From Phragmites australis (Eukaryota > Streptophyta > Magnoliopsida > Poales > Poaceae), in NCBI RefSeq assembly GCF_958298935.1, contig NC_084943.1, forward strand, positions 18,593,001-18,657,000: a DNA stretch of 64,000 nucleotides, written 5' to 3'. Under the pieces are notes generated by a model, which worked only from the letters and a program-made list of their open reading frames with translations, had not been told where the DNA came from and did not search any database. Shown piece by piece: positions 33,835-45,493 of the stretch. The first letter of the stretch is position 1. Each line of letters starts with the position of its first letter. The position numbers and the translations under genes are program-made.

Positions 33835-36531
33835 TTATGCAGTCTTCTCCACCACAAGCTTCTCAATAAGGTTTGCTGCATCCTGCACGGTTGCAATGTC
33901 CTGTGCACTCGTCTCATCGACAGTGATGTTGAATTCTTCCTCAAGGCTCATCACAATCTCGACCTGCAGGAGAAAGTTGGTGTTGTTATAGTGGTGGTGT
34001 GTTTTTGGAGCAACAGTTGTTTTCGGTAGAGGGGGATTACTGTATCCAGTGAATCAGCACCAAGTTCAGAGAATTTCGATTCCCCTGTGACAGCAGTCCC
34101 ATCAGGAAGAGCCAGTTGCGTTTTCACTATCATACAAACCTTGTCAACTGTCTCTTTCTTAGCCTGCTCAATAAACCAACAAATGGTGTTACTTCAGATC
34201 AGTACAGCAAGCACCATGTCGACAAGTCCAAGGAAAGAATAATATAGCTTTCATGGATCAGGTGGCATTCCTCACATAAATCTAGTAGTTTGTACTTTCT
34301 ACAATAAATACTTAAATATTTCCATCTTTATTTGACTAACCACAGGCCATTATCCAGGTATATTTTGCTTAACTTAAAGAATTTAGTATGACATTTCAGA
34401 ATAAAGATAGCCTTGATGAATATACAAAAGAGTTTATTTCCGATAGGTTACTTCTTCATTCACCAATGGTAGGATATCACAAAAACATGGCAACAAATTC
34501 TTTAGAACTGGAACAACCATTGTTAGCGACAGAGAATAAAGCGATGCATACCGAACAGCAAATGTTAAACCGAAGAGGACTTGGCCTTGAACGGATGGAC
34601 ACAAAGTTCATCCCCTGGCTTTGGAAGGAAACCGAGCTCCGACTCAAAATTACATTTGTCACCTGAAATGGACCAAGAAATTGTCCCCATAACTGGATTG
34701 TATAAATGCACAGAATAACATAGAGTACTACAATGAGAAAGTATAAATGACATTACATATACTGCAAAAAACCCCTTTTCTCAAACATAGTTCAAGCTGC
34801 TCCTACTGTGTGCAATCAAATAATCAAACAACAGATATGGCATGGAAACTCATTATAAAATTGATACTAACAATGTGTACATAATCAACACAACATTGTG
34901 AAGCTAATAGAGCTCACATATTGATAGCATGATACGAGTTTGCTAAGCCTATCAAGTATGCTCACATGATCTCCAAATCCTACAAGTAACTAGGCCTTTA
35001 GACTTGAGAGCCAGCCGGTAGCTGGTTTGTCATTCAAATATTAGGTTTTGTTTATGTTATTTATACCACCCTGTACAAGATCTAAAATATACTGACAAGG
35101 TGTACTGGAAATTGAAACTTTTCATGAACTGATCTAGTCCAGGGCTTTGAAATGCCTAAACCAGGAAATCAGTGCAGTACACAAGGATCAAGATGCAACC
35201 ATATATCAACCAAGCTTTTCAAACCAGGCCTAATATCAAATTAATTGTGTGGAACTCAAGTACTCCCTCCATTTCAAAATATAGGGCATATTAGGATTAT
35301 GAAAAGTCAAACTTCGTAAATTTTGACCAACAATTAGTCAAATTATGCGTATGTTTAGTGTACAAAAGATGTACCAATAGATTCGTATTTCACGTATCTT
35401 TTAATAAGATATTGGTTTTGTAGCAATTGATGATATATTGTAAGAGAAATTAATGGTCAAAGTATACTTTGAAAGACTTTTTCAAATCCTAATATGCCGT
35501 ATAAAAAGAAATAGAGGGGGTACACATTTGGAATCCCATGATGCAGGACACTCCAGGTCAGCAAGAAAGCACATGGCAGCGTACACTTGTAACAAGAAAA
35601 GCTGGCATTTTATATTCGCTTAACACATAGACATTGACGTGGAGAAGTAAAGCATTGGTAAATAAATGTTGCTTAACTTCGGCAAGATCTGAAGCATGTA
35701 GAGTCATATGCTGTGTTTAGTGACACCTAGACCTTTTCTGCTTTCTTCTGGACCGGCCTCAAATACAATACTAAGGCTTGTTTTAAAATAAGCGCCATAT
35801 GAACCATCCGATCCGCCACAATGCCGGTTTGTTTAATCATAGTAACTTTGGAATCTTTGCAGTTTAAAATATACAAAATTCTCAACATCTATTCATCATG
35901 GCGCATGACAACAAACTCTCAGTGCTTCCTCATAATTTCAACATTCGAGAGTTCTCCCAGTAATCTAACTTCGGTTTTACCTCATAAATTACTACTATAA
36001 TTCAAAGTTTTCATACCAATTCAAAGGCAAGTCAAATTATACCGGTAGCAGGCTAGCAGCTCAAATTAACTGTTTACCTTCTTCACCTGAACATGTAAAA
36101 CACTATGCACTGATCCAAGTCATTCTGTACTCAGCAAGTGCTAACCACAGGCAGATTTCTCAGAAAAGATTATGTAAGCTACATAGACAAGATCCCCTCT
36201 ATCGAGCTGAGAAGAAAGCTCACCAAGAAATCCTTATGCTGTTCGGCGAAGTGAAATCTAATCGCACCAAACCACCGAACCAAACCCAAGAATGCATCCC
36301 AAAGCCTCACCAGTAACAAAGACACCCATCCAACCAAACCAAACCACCCAAGAACCTCATGAATCACAAATCCAAGAGCCACAAATCTGTAACGAAGCTT
36401 TCTCCTCGTCAAATCAAGAAACAGTCACAGGGCAAGCTACGAAGACAAGAAGTGAGCACCTTGCTGGATGGCCGCCGCCGGGCGGCGAGCGGCGAGAAGG
36501 AGGCGGAAGCGGCGGCGAGGGAGTGAGCCAT
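33835..36531 (-). CDS. ACP: Acyl carrier protein, plastid precursor, 144 aa
   Basis: Carries growing acyl chains as thioesters on 4'-phosphopantetheine in plastid type II fatty acid synthesis. Four exons in frame: 36531-36460, 34662-34552, 34163-34041, 33963-33835 (TAA). The first 61 residues are basic and Ser-rich with no acids ([20 protein letters not shown] onward), a plastid transit peptide; the mature protein probably starts near AKKETVDKV (residue 62). The prosthetic-group site is GADSLD with Ser at about 99, split from [13 protein letters not shown] by the last intron. Mature length of about 83 residues and the acidic composition fit plant plastid ACPs. Intron 1 is 1.8 kb and holds a Stowaway MITE. 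Mitochondrial ACP is less likely given the transit peptide and [18 protein letters not shown] core. Confidence 0.94.
35263..35520. mobile_element. Stowaway MITE in ACP intron 1, 258 bp
   Basis: Begins CTCCCTCCATTTCAAAATAT and ends, inverted, CCCCCTCTATTTCTTTTTAT, flanked by TA at 35261-35262 and 35521-35522. Long subterminal complementarity (GGCATATTAGGATT near 35286 and AATCCTAATATGCC near 35485) would fold into a hairpin. Confidence 0.85.
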
Positions 36532-36805
36532 GAGCTACTCGCTCGGATCGGAGGGCGGCGGGGAAGGCTTGGGGGGGGGGGGGGGCGTTATGCTTGCTGG
36601 GAGGCGGTGAGGTAGCTACCACGCAGACGCAGCGGTGGCAGGGTAGTGCGGGCGAGGAGATAAATAGATAGGCTTGGGATAAAGCGTCCGACACAGCAGG
36701 AGCTGCTGACGCACACTTGCTACAACAGTCCAACCACAAAATGGGAAATGGAAATTCCTAGATTTCTAGGTTGCTAGTGACTCGATGCTGGGCAGGGTTT
36801 GTATG
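36532..36805. other. ACP 5'UTR and promoter region
   Basis: GC-rich leader upstream of the ATG, including a 15-bp G run at 36571-36585. Two TA-rich patches (AGATAAATAGATAGG at about 36658) lie about 130 bp above the start codon; one could act as a TATA element. Confidence 0.35.
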
Positions 36806-36811
36806 ATAGGC

Positions 36812-37138
36812 ACATCTCAATTGTTTTGGAGCTTATTTATTTAAGGTTTTTGATGATATAAAAAGATAGAGGTACGTACATTTTAATTATTTTTTAGACT
36901 GTTTACTTGAGGTTTTTTAACACAGAAAAGATAGAGATATGTATATCTCAACTGTTTTTTAGTCTGTCTATTTGAGGTTTTTGTGACACGAAAAAGATAG
37001 GGATAGATACATCTCACATGTTTTTGAGTCTGTCTATTTGAGACTTTTTGATACGAAAAAGATAGAGATAGATACATCTCAATTGTTTTTGAGCCTGACT
37101 ACTTTAGATTTTTTTTGACATGGAAAAGATAGAGAGGA
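36812..37138. repeat. Minisatellite, five copies of a 65-66 bp unit
   Basis: Copies start at 36812, 36878, 36943, 37009 and 37074. Each reads about ACATCTCAATTGTTTTTGAG, then CTGTCTATTTGAGG, then TTTTTGAxACGAAAAAGATA, then GAGATAGAT. Copies 3-5 are most alike. A single copy of the unit occurs at about 40671-40735, followed in both places by related downstream sequence. Confidence 0.85.
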
Positions 37139-37430
37139 GGAGGATAAAGGAGAATCTAGTTTTTCTTTTAGCTTGGGAGAAGAAGAACATATGCAGAAGA
37201 GACAAATGAAATTGACTTGAGACGGAATATTATATCTAACAAATATTTTTATAAGGATATGGGCTAAGAAAATTGAAAATTGTGTAGTAAATATCATAGA
37301 TAAGTTAGAGGCAACACATTGGCGAGATCATGCTCCTGTTTACATAGCGTGGATGCAAACAATTGTACATGTAATGAATTGTTTTAAGTTAGCTTTGATT
37401 CATTCCTTTAAAAGCACCTGCTAGCATCAC
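37139..37430. repeat. Dispersed repeat, copy 1
   Basis: Related to 40740-40990: both contain a block like TTGAGACGGAATATTATAT / TTGAATCGGAATAGAATGT followed by AACAAATATTTTxA, then GATAxAAACTGTG-like, GATAxGxxACAAC-like and GTGGAxGCAA. Same orientation. Not a known family to me. Confidence 0.5.
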
Positions 37431-39354
37431 AAGTTGATTGGTATACTTGGTAGCACAAATAGACAAGTTCACACCTCGTGGAATACATCTGTATCGTGTA
37501 TCCAATAGCAAAACTAAGCCGTCGCGTAAACGGAGATACAATTTAGTTTTGAAAGTGAAATGTCCAATTTAATTGTACTGATTGTAGCAATTTCCAGATT
37601 TAATTTACTCAAATATAGATTATTATGTGTCCATTAGAATGTGTCAGTCAACTAATGTGAATCTATTAATCCAAGTTGTTTTTACCGCATCATCTAAATT
37701 GCTAGCAAAAAAGAAAAGTCCACAAAGGTGATAATTTTGTCTCAATTGCGACATTTTATCTTATTCGAAAAAAAGTAGAACATCTAAATCAGGAGGGACC
37801 ATCTCGGTCCCTCTCTCACACGACACTGTGACAAACTTCACAAAATTTTGTGCCAAAAATAATTAAATTTGGTTTTGCAGCTCATAGAAGCAAATAGAAA
37901 GCTGAAAAGTGCTGAGTCCATAAGTTATATTTGAATTATTAGCTTTTATACTAGTGATACATAACATCATAGTCGAAAATTATAGTGTGTAATAGAATCA
38001 AAATGCTAGCTAGCAACTTTCATGGTACCAATGAATTTTATTTCACCAAATCTTAAGTCTTCAGTGGAAAAAAACACAAACATTTTAAAGTTATGTAAGT
38101 GAGTTGGTTTCGCATATCTTGGGTATTCAATCTTAAAACCAAAACCCAAATAAAATGTTATAATGATCAACTACATTACTCGGCACAAATGATTTCATCT
38201 TTATTCACTTATATTGCACTGTTTCAATTCAATAAGACTTATTCTCGCCTCCCCACACAAAACACCACAGAGGGAAAAAAACATCTTTGGTACCATTCTT
38301 TGCATGAGCTACTTCGTGACATCTCTGCTAGCTGAAGTCTAGCTGATAACTCATGCTCACTTTTTTCCCGTCTAAGTCTAAGTTATACGTATTTAAGTAA
38401 ATCTTTGTAGATTCTAAGTGAGGGTGACCGTTAGTGCCAATTTGAATCATGTATTTAACTTTATGGTACATACATATGTTGTCTCGACCTTTTGATCAAA
38501 AGTCTATTGATTCTATGGAGCAATAACCTTATAAATTAACCTTTATTTAGAAGGTGGCACGATGCCAATTTCTATTATTAGAAACCAAGTTCTTACATAG
38601 CAGTCTCTCAGCTAACAAATAGAACCAAAGAAAGAAAGCTGGGGTATGAAAAGATGCAACAACTCGTATATCTACTAACCCCCACTGCAACAGCTAGAAG
38701 CAAAATAACTACTATCCTGGCAATCCATACAATCACACCAGCACCAAAAGCTAAAATAACCCAAAGCCTCCAAGATCACTGACATCACCGAAACAAACAA
38801 ATATGACAAACACTTCATCAACTCTGGACTTGCAATCTTTGGACCAATGAGAGCCATTCTTTGATTGAAGAAACAACATAGTAGAAACTAAAATCAAAAC
38901 CTTTAGCTAACACACCACCAACACTAGAGATATAAGACACTTCATCAGCATCAATCTTGTAGTCTTCAAACCATTGGACGCTATCCCTTGCTCACTTCGA
39001 ATGTATCACCTGTGACCTGTCCTAGCAGCTTTGCTCCCCACACCAACTCCTCTTTGACCTTCTTAATATGACACTTTCCTTTTTCTTCCTTTGTTAGTAG
39101 CTATCCACCCCTTGTGTGCCGCAATCCCCCTTCCTTGCAGCAGCAGCAGCAAACATTTGCTTAGAAAATCATTTTCTCATTTTCACCATGTAATCTCTCA
39201 AATCTCTTGCCATCCTCCTCTTTACCCTACTAGTTTCTGCCAACCTGCATCTTCCATTGTGATTGATTACCAAGTGTCCATGCCCCCCTTGGCCATTTAG
39301 CTGGCAACATGATTGTAGAAGGCTACCAACCTACAAAATTACAAATCACCAAAT
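37431..39354. other. Intergenic; no supported gene
   Basis: AT-rich to about 38600. The segment 38650-39290 reads, on the minus strand, like a heavily decayed coding sequence (for example MALIGPKIASPELMKCLSYL from 38857), with many stops. I cannot name it. It includes a short (GCA)n run near 39140. Confidence 0.3.
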
Positions 39355-39362
39355 GTAAGGAT

Positions 39363-39540
39363 CAATGGCGAACCAGAGCTAATGTGACAGGGGCTCTTTT
39401 CTTCTCCCTCCTCCTCCTCCCCCTCCTCTTCCTCTTTTTCTTTTTATTCTTCTTCCTCCTCCACCACCACTTGTTTTTCCCTTGTGTTCCAGTAGCTAGT
39501 GGGGCTTGAGCCTCTCCCACCCCCTAAAGATCCACCGCCG
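39363..39540. mobile_element. Decayed non-autonomous hAT element, 178 bp
   Basis: A perfect 8-bp direct repeat GTAAGGAT flanks it (39355-39362 and 39541-39548). Ends CAATGGCGAACC and, inverted, CGGCGGTGGATC match mainly through transitions. Interior is a CCTCCTCCT/CTTCTTC pyrimidine tract. Same length as the hAT element at 7627-7804, but the interior differs. Confidence 0.65.
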
Positions 39541-39549
39541 GTAAGGATA

Positions 39550-40660
39550 GTTACATAATGTATGCACATATATATCTGCAGTGGCAAAAAGACTTATAAT
39601 GTAGATGGGCTACTGGGACAAAGATAATATAGCATGAGCAAACTGAACATGTATTTGCCACATCATAAGAAAATGTATGTGGGTATACGAGATGCACCGG
39701 GCATAACCAGTGCATCAGGCCTGGCTGCCACCCTTCTATGTACACAATTGTTGAATGTGGAATCTTAATTGCTTGTTTCTTTGCCGTGAAAACAGTTCGC
39801 AAGATGTTGAGCGGGTCACAAAAGAAAGATATCTAGACATCGATTCTAGCATTAGATCTGAAGTGATTACATAGTGAGTTCAACTAGACTACAGAAAAGA
39901 AGAGTTATTAATGTATACAAAACTACAAACAACAAAATTGCACAATTACTCTATTCAATCACAAGTAAATTCCATTTCTAACATTAACATACATGAAAAA
40001 TATCGCTTCTACCACTAGTTTCTATAGTAACTGTAAAACCTAATCAATCAAAAATATCAAAAAAAAAAGTTCATTTAGGAGAAGTCTACTCATATAATTT
40101 TCATATGCAAAGATTAAAATAAATAGCATGCACGCATTCTCTGTCGTCACCATTTTTTTACTTGAGGAATACCAGTTCTATTCAGTGGGTCATTCTATTT
40201 TACAAAAAACAAGGATTGTGGAATGTGGTGTTCTATAATAGATAAAACTTATAATTACTAAAGCGCCATAAGGAGTGTTATAGAGATCCATGATTTTGAA
40301 ATTCTTCCTTGCTAATGGAGGAAAAAAGCCTGAAGTTGATGGTGGAAAAAAGTATGTCGCTCTGTGCAAGAGGCAAAATAAAAGAAGCAAACCCCCAGAA
40401 TACAAATTCCTAAATGTCCAGGAGCAGTATTGAAATTGGAATGAGTATCAATGTCTATATATGCTTGTGTGGACAAGAGTACCTCTTCCTCTAGCTAAGC
40501 TTGGTATGGTCCGAATTGAGGTATTGTCCCATTGGTAAGAATATCATTCCAGATCCAGTCATGGAGCTTCATGTAAAATTTCACACATGTTGGACTTACA
40601 TGACAGTAGATTGACTTCGAGAAAAGACTATAGTGACAAAGTCATAAACTAATAGATCGT
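39550..40660. other. Intergenic; no gene
   Basis: AT-rich; only short frames with no domain. Nothing repeated within the window was noticed. Confidence 0.3.
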
Positions 40661-40665
40661 AATAA

Positions 40666-40990
40666 GAGAGATCTCAACTGTTTTTAAGCCTTGCTATTTA
40701 AGATCCGGTGACATGGAGGAGAGAGAAGAGAATAATAGAGAATTGGGTCATTTTGTATCGAAAAGATAGCTTGGGTTGTAAAAACACAGGTGGAGTAGAA
40801 GTGAACTTGAATCGGAATAGAATGTACATGTAACAAATATTTTGATGTGAAAACATGATGGGAAGATAGAAACTGTGGTATATAATACACAAGATAGGGA
40901 CAACGCTTTGGAGAGTATTGAAATAATGTGGACGCAAGTTATGGGGCATGCCCTTATAAAAAGTTTTAACAAATTGTTTATTAAATCAAT
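40666..40990. repeat. Dispersed repeat, copy 2
   Basis: Diverged copy of the sequence at 37074-37430, with just one minisatellite unit (ATCTCAACTGTTTTTAAGCC) before the shared downstream part. Confidence 0.5.
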
Positions 40991-41142
40991 GGTGGAGCTA
41001 GCATACTAGCATAGATGCATGGGATATAACTCCTGCACCCCAAACAATATGAAAAATTGCTAAATTAAGCCAAAAAGAACAAAAGCTCACTCTAAGCCAC
41101 CAAATACCTAACTAACAAGCTCACCACCACGCAAAGCAATCT

Positions 41143-43422
41143 TGAAAGTGCATCTAGCCCTTATGTGTGATTTTGGTAATTAATGATAATACCTATGGAC
41201 AACAATGTTGTTGAGTTTGTTAGTAAGTTGTTCCATATGTGATGCATAAAGGAGACATATGCATCAAGATGAATGAGCTCTTAGTGATTCCCATAAGAAA
41301 AAAGAAAAGCTTATATAAGATTGGCGATAAGCGTGAATGCTAAGTCACTTATGGAGATCAAGTAACTAAAGGTACGTCATCGTCAATAGAGTTTTATGGA
41401 CTAACCTGTGTGCTTTATGCTTAAGGGTTAGAATACATAAGAAGGCAAAAGTTGAATTGAAATCCAATATACCAAGAGCGAAGAATAAGAGTGGACTCCA
41501 AATATGATAAAGTGAATTTATTAAAGATGTCGAATACAAAATGGTTTTTTATGGCAAGATAGTGAAGGACAAGCAAGACTCGACTGCGATGGACCATCCA
41601 GTGGTGAAGAAAAAGCAAATGGCTTGATGCTGAAGGACCAAGGTAGTGGTAAAGAGCGAGTGAAGGCTTTGCACCAACGGACCGTGTGAGGCCATGAGAA
41701 GCTATAAGTTATTCACATCAATCATATGAAGAATCAAGAAGAGATGGAGTGAAGATTATATGAAAGTTTACAACCCTCAAGGTTTGAAAGAAAGAAACTG
41801 TACTTGAAGGTATTCAAAGGCTCAAATTAGTTCAAACGAGTTTTACAATTAAATTTGAGTATAGGTATGCCGCACTATTAAGAAGGATACAATGTGAGAT
41901 ATTTAACGTGTCTCAATGCTCAGGAGTTTCTAATCAACCCAAAGTGAGAGTTCGCTTTAGGAATTCGGTGTGAAAAGTGTGGAAGTGTCCGAATTGGATT
42001 TCAGAGTGTTCCTAGTTTGATTAAATATGTTTGGGATTATGAATTCAATTGGGATATGTATCCCTTTGAATAAGCTTTATGTAGAGTTCAAAATCGTCGA
42101 AATCGGACTTAGGGATCAAAAGTTATTGCCGTTTTCAAAGGGTCGGCTGTGCTGAACTCGGACACTCCGGGTTGATCAGAGTCTCTAGGTTCAGCTTCGA
42201 GCCAGGTGGTTTGTTAGAGCCTAAGTGTTTGACCTGGATACTCCGGGTTGACTCGAAGACTCTAGGTTCTGGTAGTTGTCTGGATCCTCCGAGTTGTACT
42301 CCGATCAGAGTTCTCGATTATGTATTCTAGTACCAACCTGGAGACTCCGGGTTGACCCGGATACTCCAGGTCAGTAAAAAAAAGCTGTGTAACGACTAAT
42401 TTTGGGGAAAGGGTGTAAATAACCCCTCACCCCCATCCTTTGTTGCTATTGTTTGGGCACGAAAGAAAAACATTCTAGAGCCAAAAGAACTTCTCCCCAC
42501 TCTATTTTAGCGTGAGATTTGAGAATAAAAGTGAGTTATGTTGAGAGATTGAAAGATTGAGTGCTAGTGAGCTAAATCTCATCTTGAGCATTTAAGTTCA
42601 TAGGCAAAAAATTCATTGTCGCATTTGTTACTCTTGGAGTTTTGAGCTCCTATGCGGATAGGCGTCGCCGGTGAGCACTTAAGGTTGTGGTGTGCCGCGG
42701 AAGTTTGTGAAGGCTTCAATTTCGCCTCCAAAAAGAAAGAAATCAAGAGTGGAAACCCAAGCTCAAGTGTGATCAAGCTTGGAGAGGAAAAGGGTTCAGA
42801 TAGATCCGGCTCAAGTGTGACCGAGCCCCCCAACAGAGATGTAGAAACCTCTAGAGGAGGTGTCCGAATTTCAGGAAACAAATCTTGTGTTTCCTCTCTT
42901 GTTTTCATGTTCTTGCTTAATATTTGTGCATTTTACTCAATCTACTTGTTCGTGTGTATTTGATTGTAGGTTCTACTTGGATCTACTTGGAACACATGAC
43001 TCACTTGGTTTGAGTTGGAAGCCTTTAGGCGCTATTTAATTTCAATTTCGAGTTCATTTTCTGTTGAATCCGGAGGTTCCATATTGAACCCGAATACTCT
43101 TGATACTGTACAATCAGCTCTGAACCTGGAGATTCCGGATTCAACCCGGAGTATATGGGTGAACAGTGTTTTCAGGGTTTTTCAATTAATATTTTCTTGC
43201 ATATCTTTTGCTAAATTTTAGTAATCTTTGTCACCCTAGAATTGTAACCTCCACACTTATTTAGGGTAATTGTGCATTAGTTGAGTCTATCATATTTAGG
43301 ATTTTCACTTATGAAAAATCTATTAGTTTATTTTTCGCTGCAAGTTTAGACCAACGATAAAGAGGATGAATTTTTAAAAAACACCTATTCACCCTCCTAT
43401 ATGCGACATCATTGTCCTTTCA
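41143..43422 (+). mobile_element. Solo LTR of a SIRE/Maximus-type Copia retrotransposon, 2,280 bp
   Basis: Starts TGAAAGTGCATCTAGCCC and ends TATGCGACATCATTGTCCTTTCA-like (tip TGAAAG ... CTTTCA), flanked by a perfect 5-bp target duplication AATCT (41138-41142 and 43423-43427). Internally it has repeated CTCCGGGTTGA / ACTCCGGGTTGACxCGxA motifs between about 42160 and 42380, a feature of this LTR family. There is no primer-binding site, coding region or second LTR, so the internal part was lost by LTR-LTR recombination. Confidence 0.85.
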
Positions 43423-43429
43423 AATCTTC

Positions 43430-45060
43430 TGATCTTAAATCCCGACCTCCAGCAAACGCATAACAACGTCTTGACATCAGTACATTGCCCCTATGATGCC
43501 CCTGCCCTCCTCATTGTTTGGGAACAAAGATAGGGAGCCAAATGTGCACTAGCACCGACAATCAATGGATGAAGACGCGAATGGCCCGGGAGAGGAAAGG
43601 AGATGACAAGGTAAGGGAACCAAATTTTTTTTGCCTTCCTTGCATTTGTGACTCCTTGCCTGGAGAGGTGAGCTAAGCGAGGCGAGCAAGCTTCGAGAAG
43701 CATCAAAACATGCCCCTCCAGCTACCCAACCGATTGCCCCACCACATCTAGCAATCTTGAATTTTCATATTCCAGCCATCAGCGGTTGCACCATAACACT
43801 TGGAAAAAAACACTTGCACCTTGACATCAACCCATCAGCCAGATGACACCCCTTGGCCTCAAAATATTAATTCACAGGCGTCTGTTATGACGGTCAGTTT
43901 CTAACAGCCAAAAAATGGATGAGGCCTATATTTTAATGACTTGTGTGCCTTTTTCCCATTTGCTATCTCTCATTCTCTCTCTTCCCTTTCCCTATCTCTT
44001 ATCCTTCCGCATCCACCATGTTGAAGGAAGTTGTATCACTCGCCATCCACCGTATTAGAGGGGAGCCACGCCACTTGCTACCCTCTATGTCAAAGGAGGC
44101 GCTGCCATGAGCTAGAGGGAGGAGGTGCCACACCAAACCTATGGGGGTGGCACCGTTCAGTGGCCATTGATGGCGGCGATGCATAATGGTACAAAACCCT
44201 GATTCTTTATCCACTTTTAATTTTCTTCAACTCGAAGTGGAGATCCTTGAAATCAAGTTGAAGATTTTTTTGGATTTGAGGTGAAAAGTTTCATATCTAG
44301 AAGGAAATTCTTGGATCAAGTTGAAATATTTCAAATCTTGATGGAAATTCTTCGGCCAAGGTGAAAATTTTCAAATCAAGAGAGAAATTTTTCAGATTGG
44401 TTGCCATTTTTCTTCAAATCGAGTTGGAATTTGTTTAGATCGTGTTGGAAATTGATCAATTCTAGATGAATTTTGTTTGAAGAGGTGGGAGGAAATAGTC
44501 TCCATAAAAAGAAGAAGAAAGTCAAGTGCCACATGGCTGCTTGCAGTCCCCCTTAGCCCAAATTGTTGTATGACATTTTTTTAGGACTTCTGTTAGAAAA
44601 CTGAGATCTTTGAAGGGACTATAAATGTTTAGGACTTGTTATAGGCTGTACTGTGCATATGCACCGCACATGTCCACTTCATACCCTCCATGCCTCCACC
44701 GCTCCTTAACCGCCTCCCACCGCTCGTCGATAAGCCCCTCCGACGCATTTGTGACTCCCTACCTCCTCCTTTGTCATTTTAAGAAAAATCTTCTTGCTGT
44801 GCTTGCCCCGCCATGCCCTCCTCCTTCGTCTCCATTGATCGTCGTCCCCTACATCCTTAACCAAATGGTGCCGATCTATTGCTAAGCCTCCTCACCACCT
44901 ACATCACTCACCCTTATCTTCGACGCCCCACCTACCACCACTGGATTAGCCTACCTCCCGGACATTTTTTTAAACCCGTCCCCACAAACAATCCCAAACC
45001 CGAACCCTATCCCGAAGCCTAACTCCCCGGAGGGTTTGCCGTCCGTCGGCGTATAGCATT
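43430..45060. other. Intergenic; degenerate repeats, no gene
   Basis: 44220-44480 contains loosely repeated TCAAGTTGAAxATTTTT / GATGGAAATTCTTxGxxxAAG phrases, perhaps a decayed tandem repeat. The rest has short frames without domains. The RTF1 promoter probably occupies the right end. Confidence 0.35.
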
Positions 45061-45327
45061 CCCGGATTTTGAAGGAAATTGAATTGCCCTATGGTACAAG
45101 ATGGGCTGGACATAGACGGCCCGGATTCAACTGGGTTTTTATCCGGCCTAGCATTCCACCCTTACGGCCCACCTCTATGTCCTCCTCTTCTTCTACGCTT
45201 CGACCCGGTTAGGGCCGGCGCACACTCCCCTCCTCCTCCACCGGCGCCTCCCGACCAATCGCCTCCGGCGTCCGAAGACCAACAGCACCGAGCCGTCATC
45301 CTCTCCTGCGCCAACCAAAGTCTCCAG

Positions 45328-45469
45328 GTGCGTATCCTGTTCTTTCTCCTCGCCGCTGTCCCGGACTGGTTGATCTCCCCAGATCCGGGATGGGCCGGCG
45401 TTTCTTGATTTCCCGATCGATTGGGACGCTGCGGAAAGAGGTTTCTTGACGCTGTTGTTGTGTGCATAG
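45328..45469 (+). other. Intron in the RTF1 5'UTR
   Basis: AGTCTCCAG/GTGCGTATCC at 45327/45328 and TGTGTGCATAG/GGGTCT at 45469/45470 form a consensus intron 24 bp upstream of the start codon. It removes the sequence between a GC-rich leader and the ATG exon. Confidence 0.6.
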
Positions 45470-45493
45470 GGGTCTTGAAGAGCACTCTTCGCC

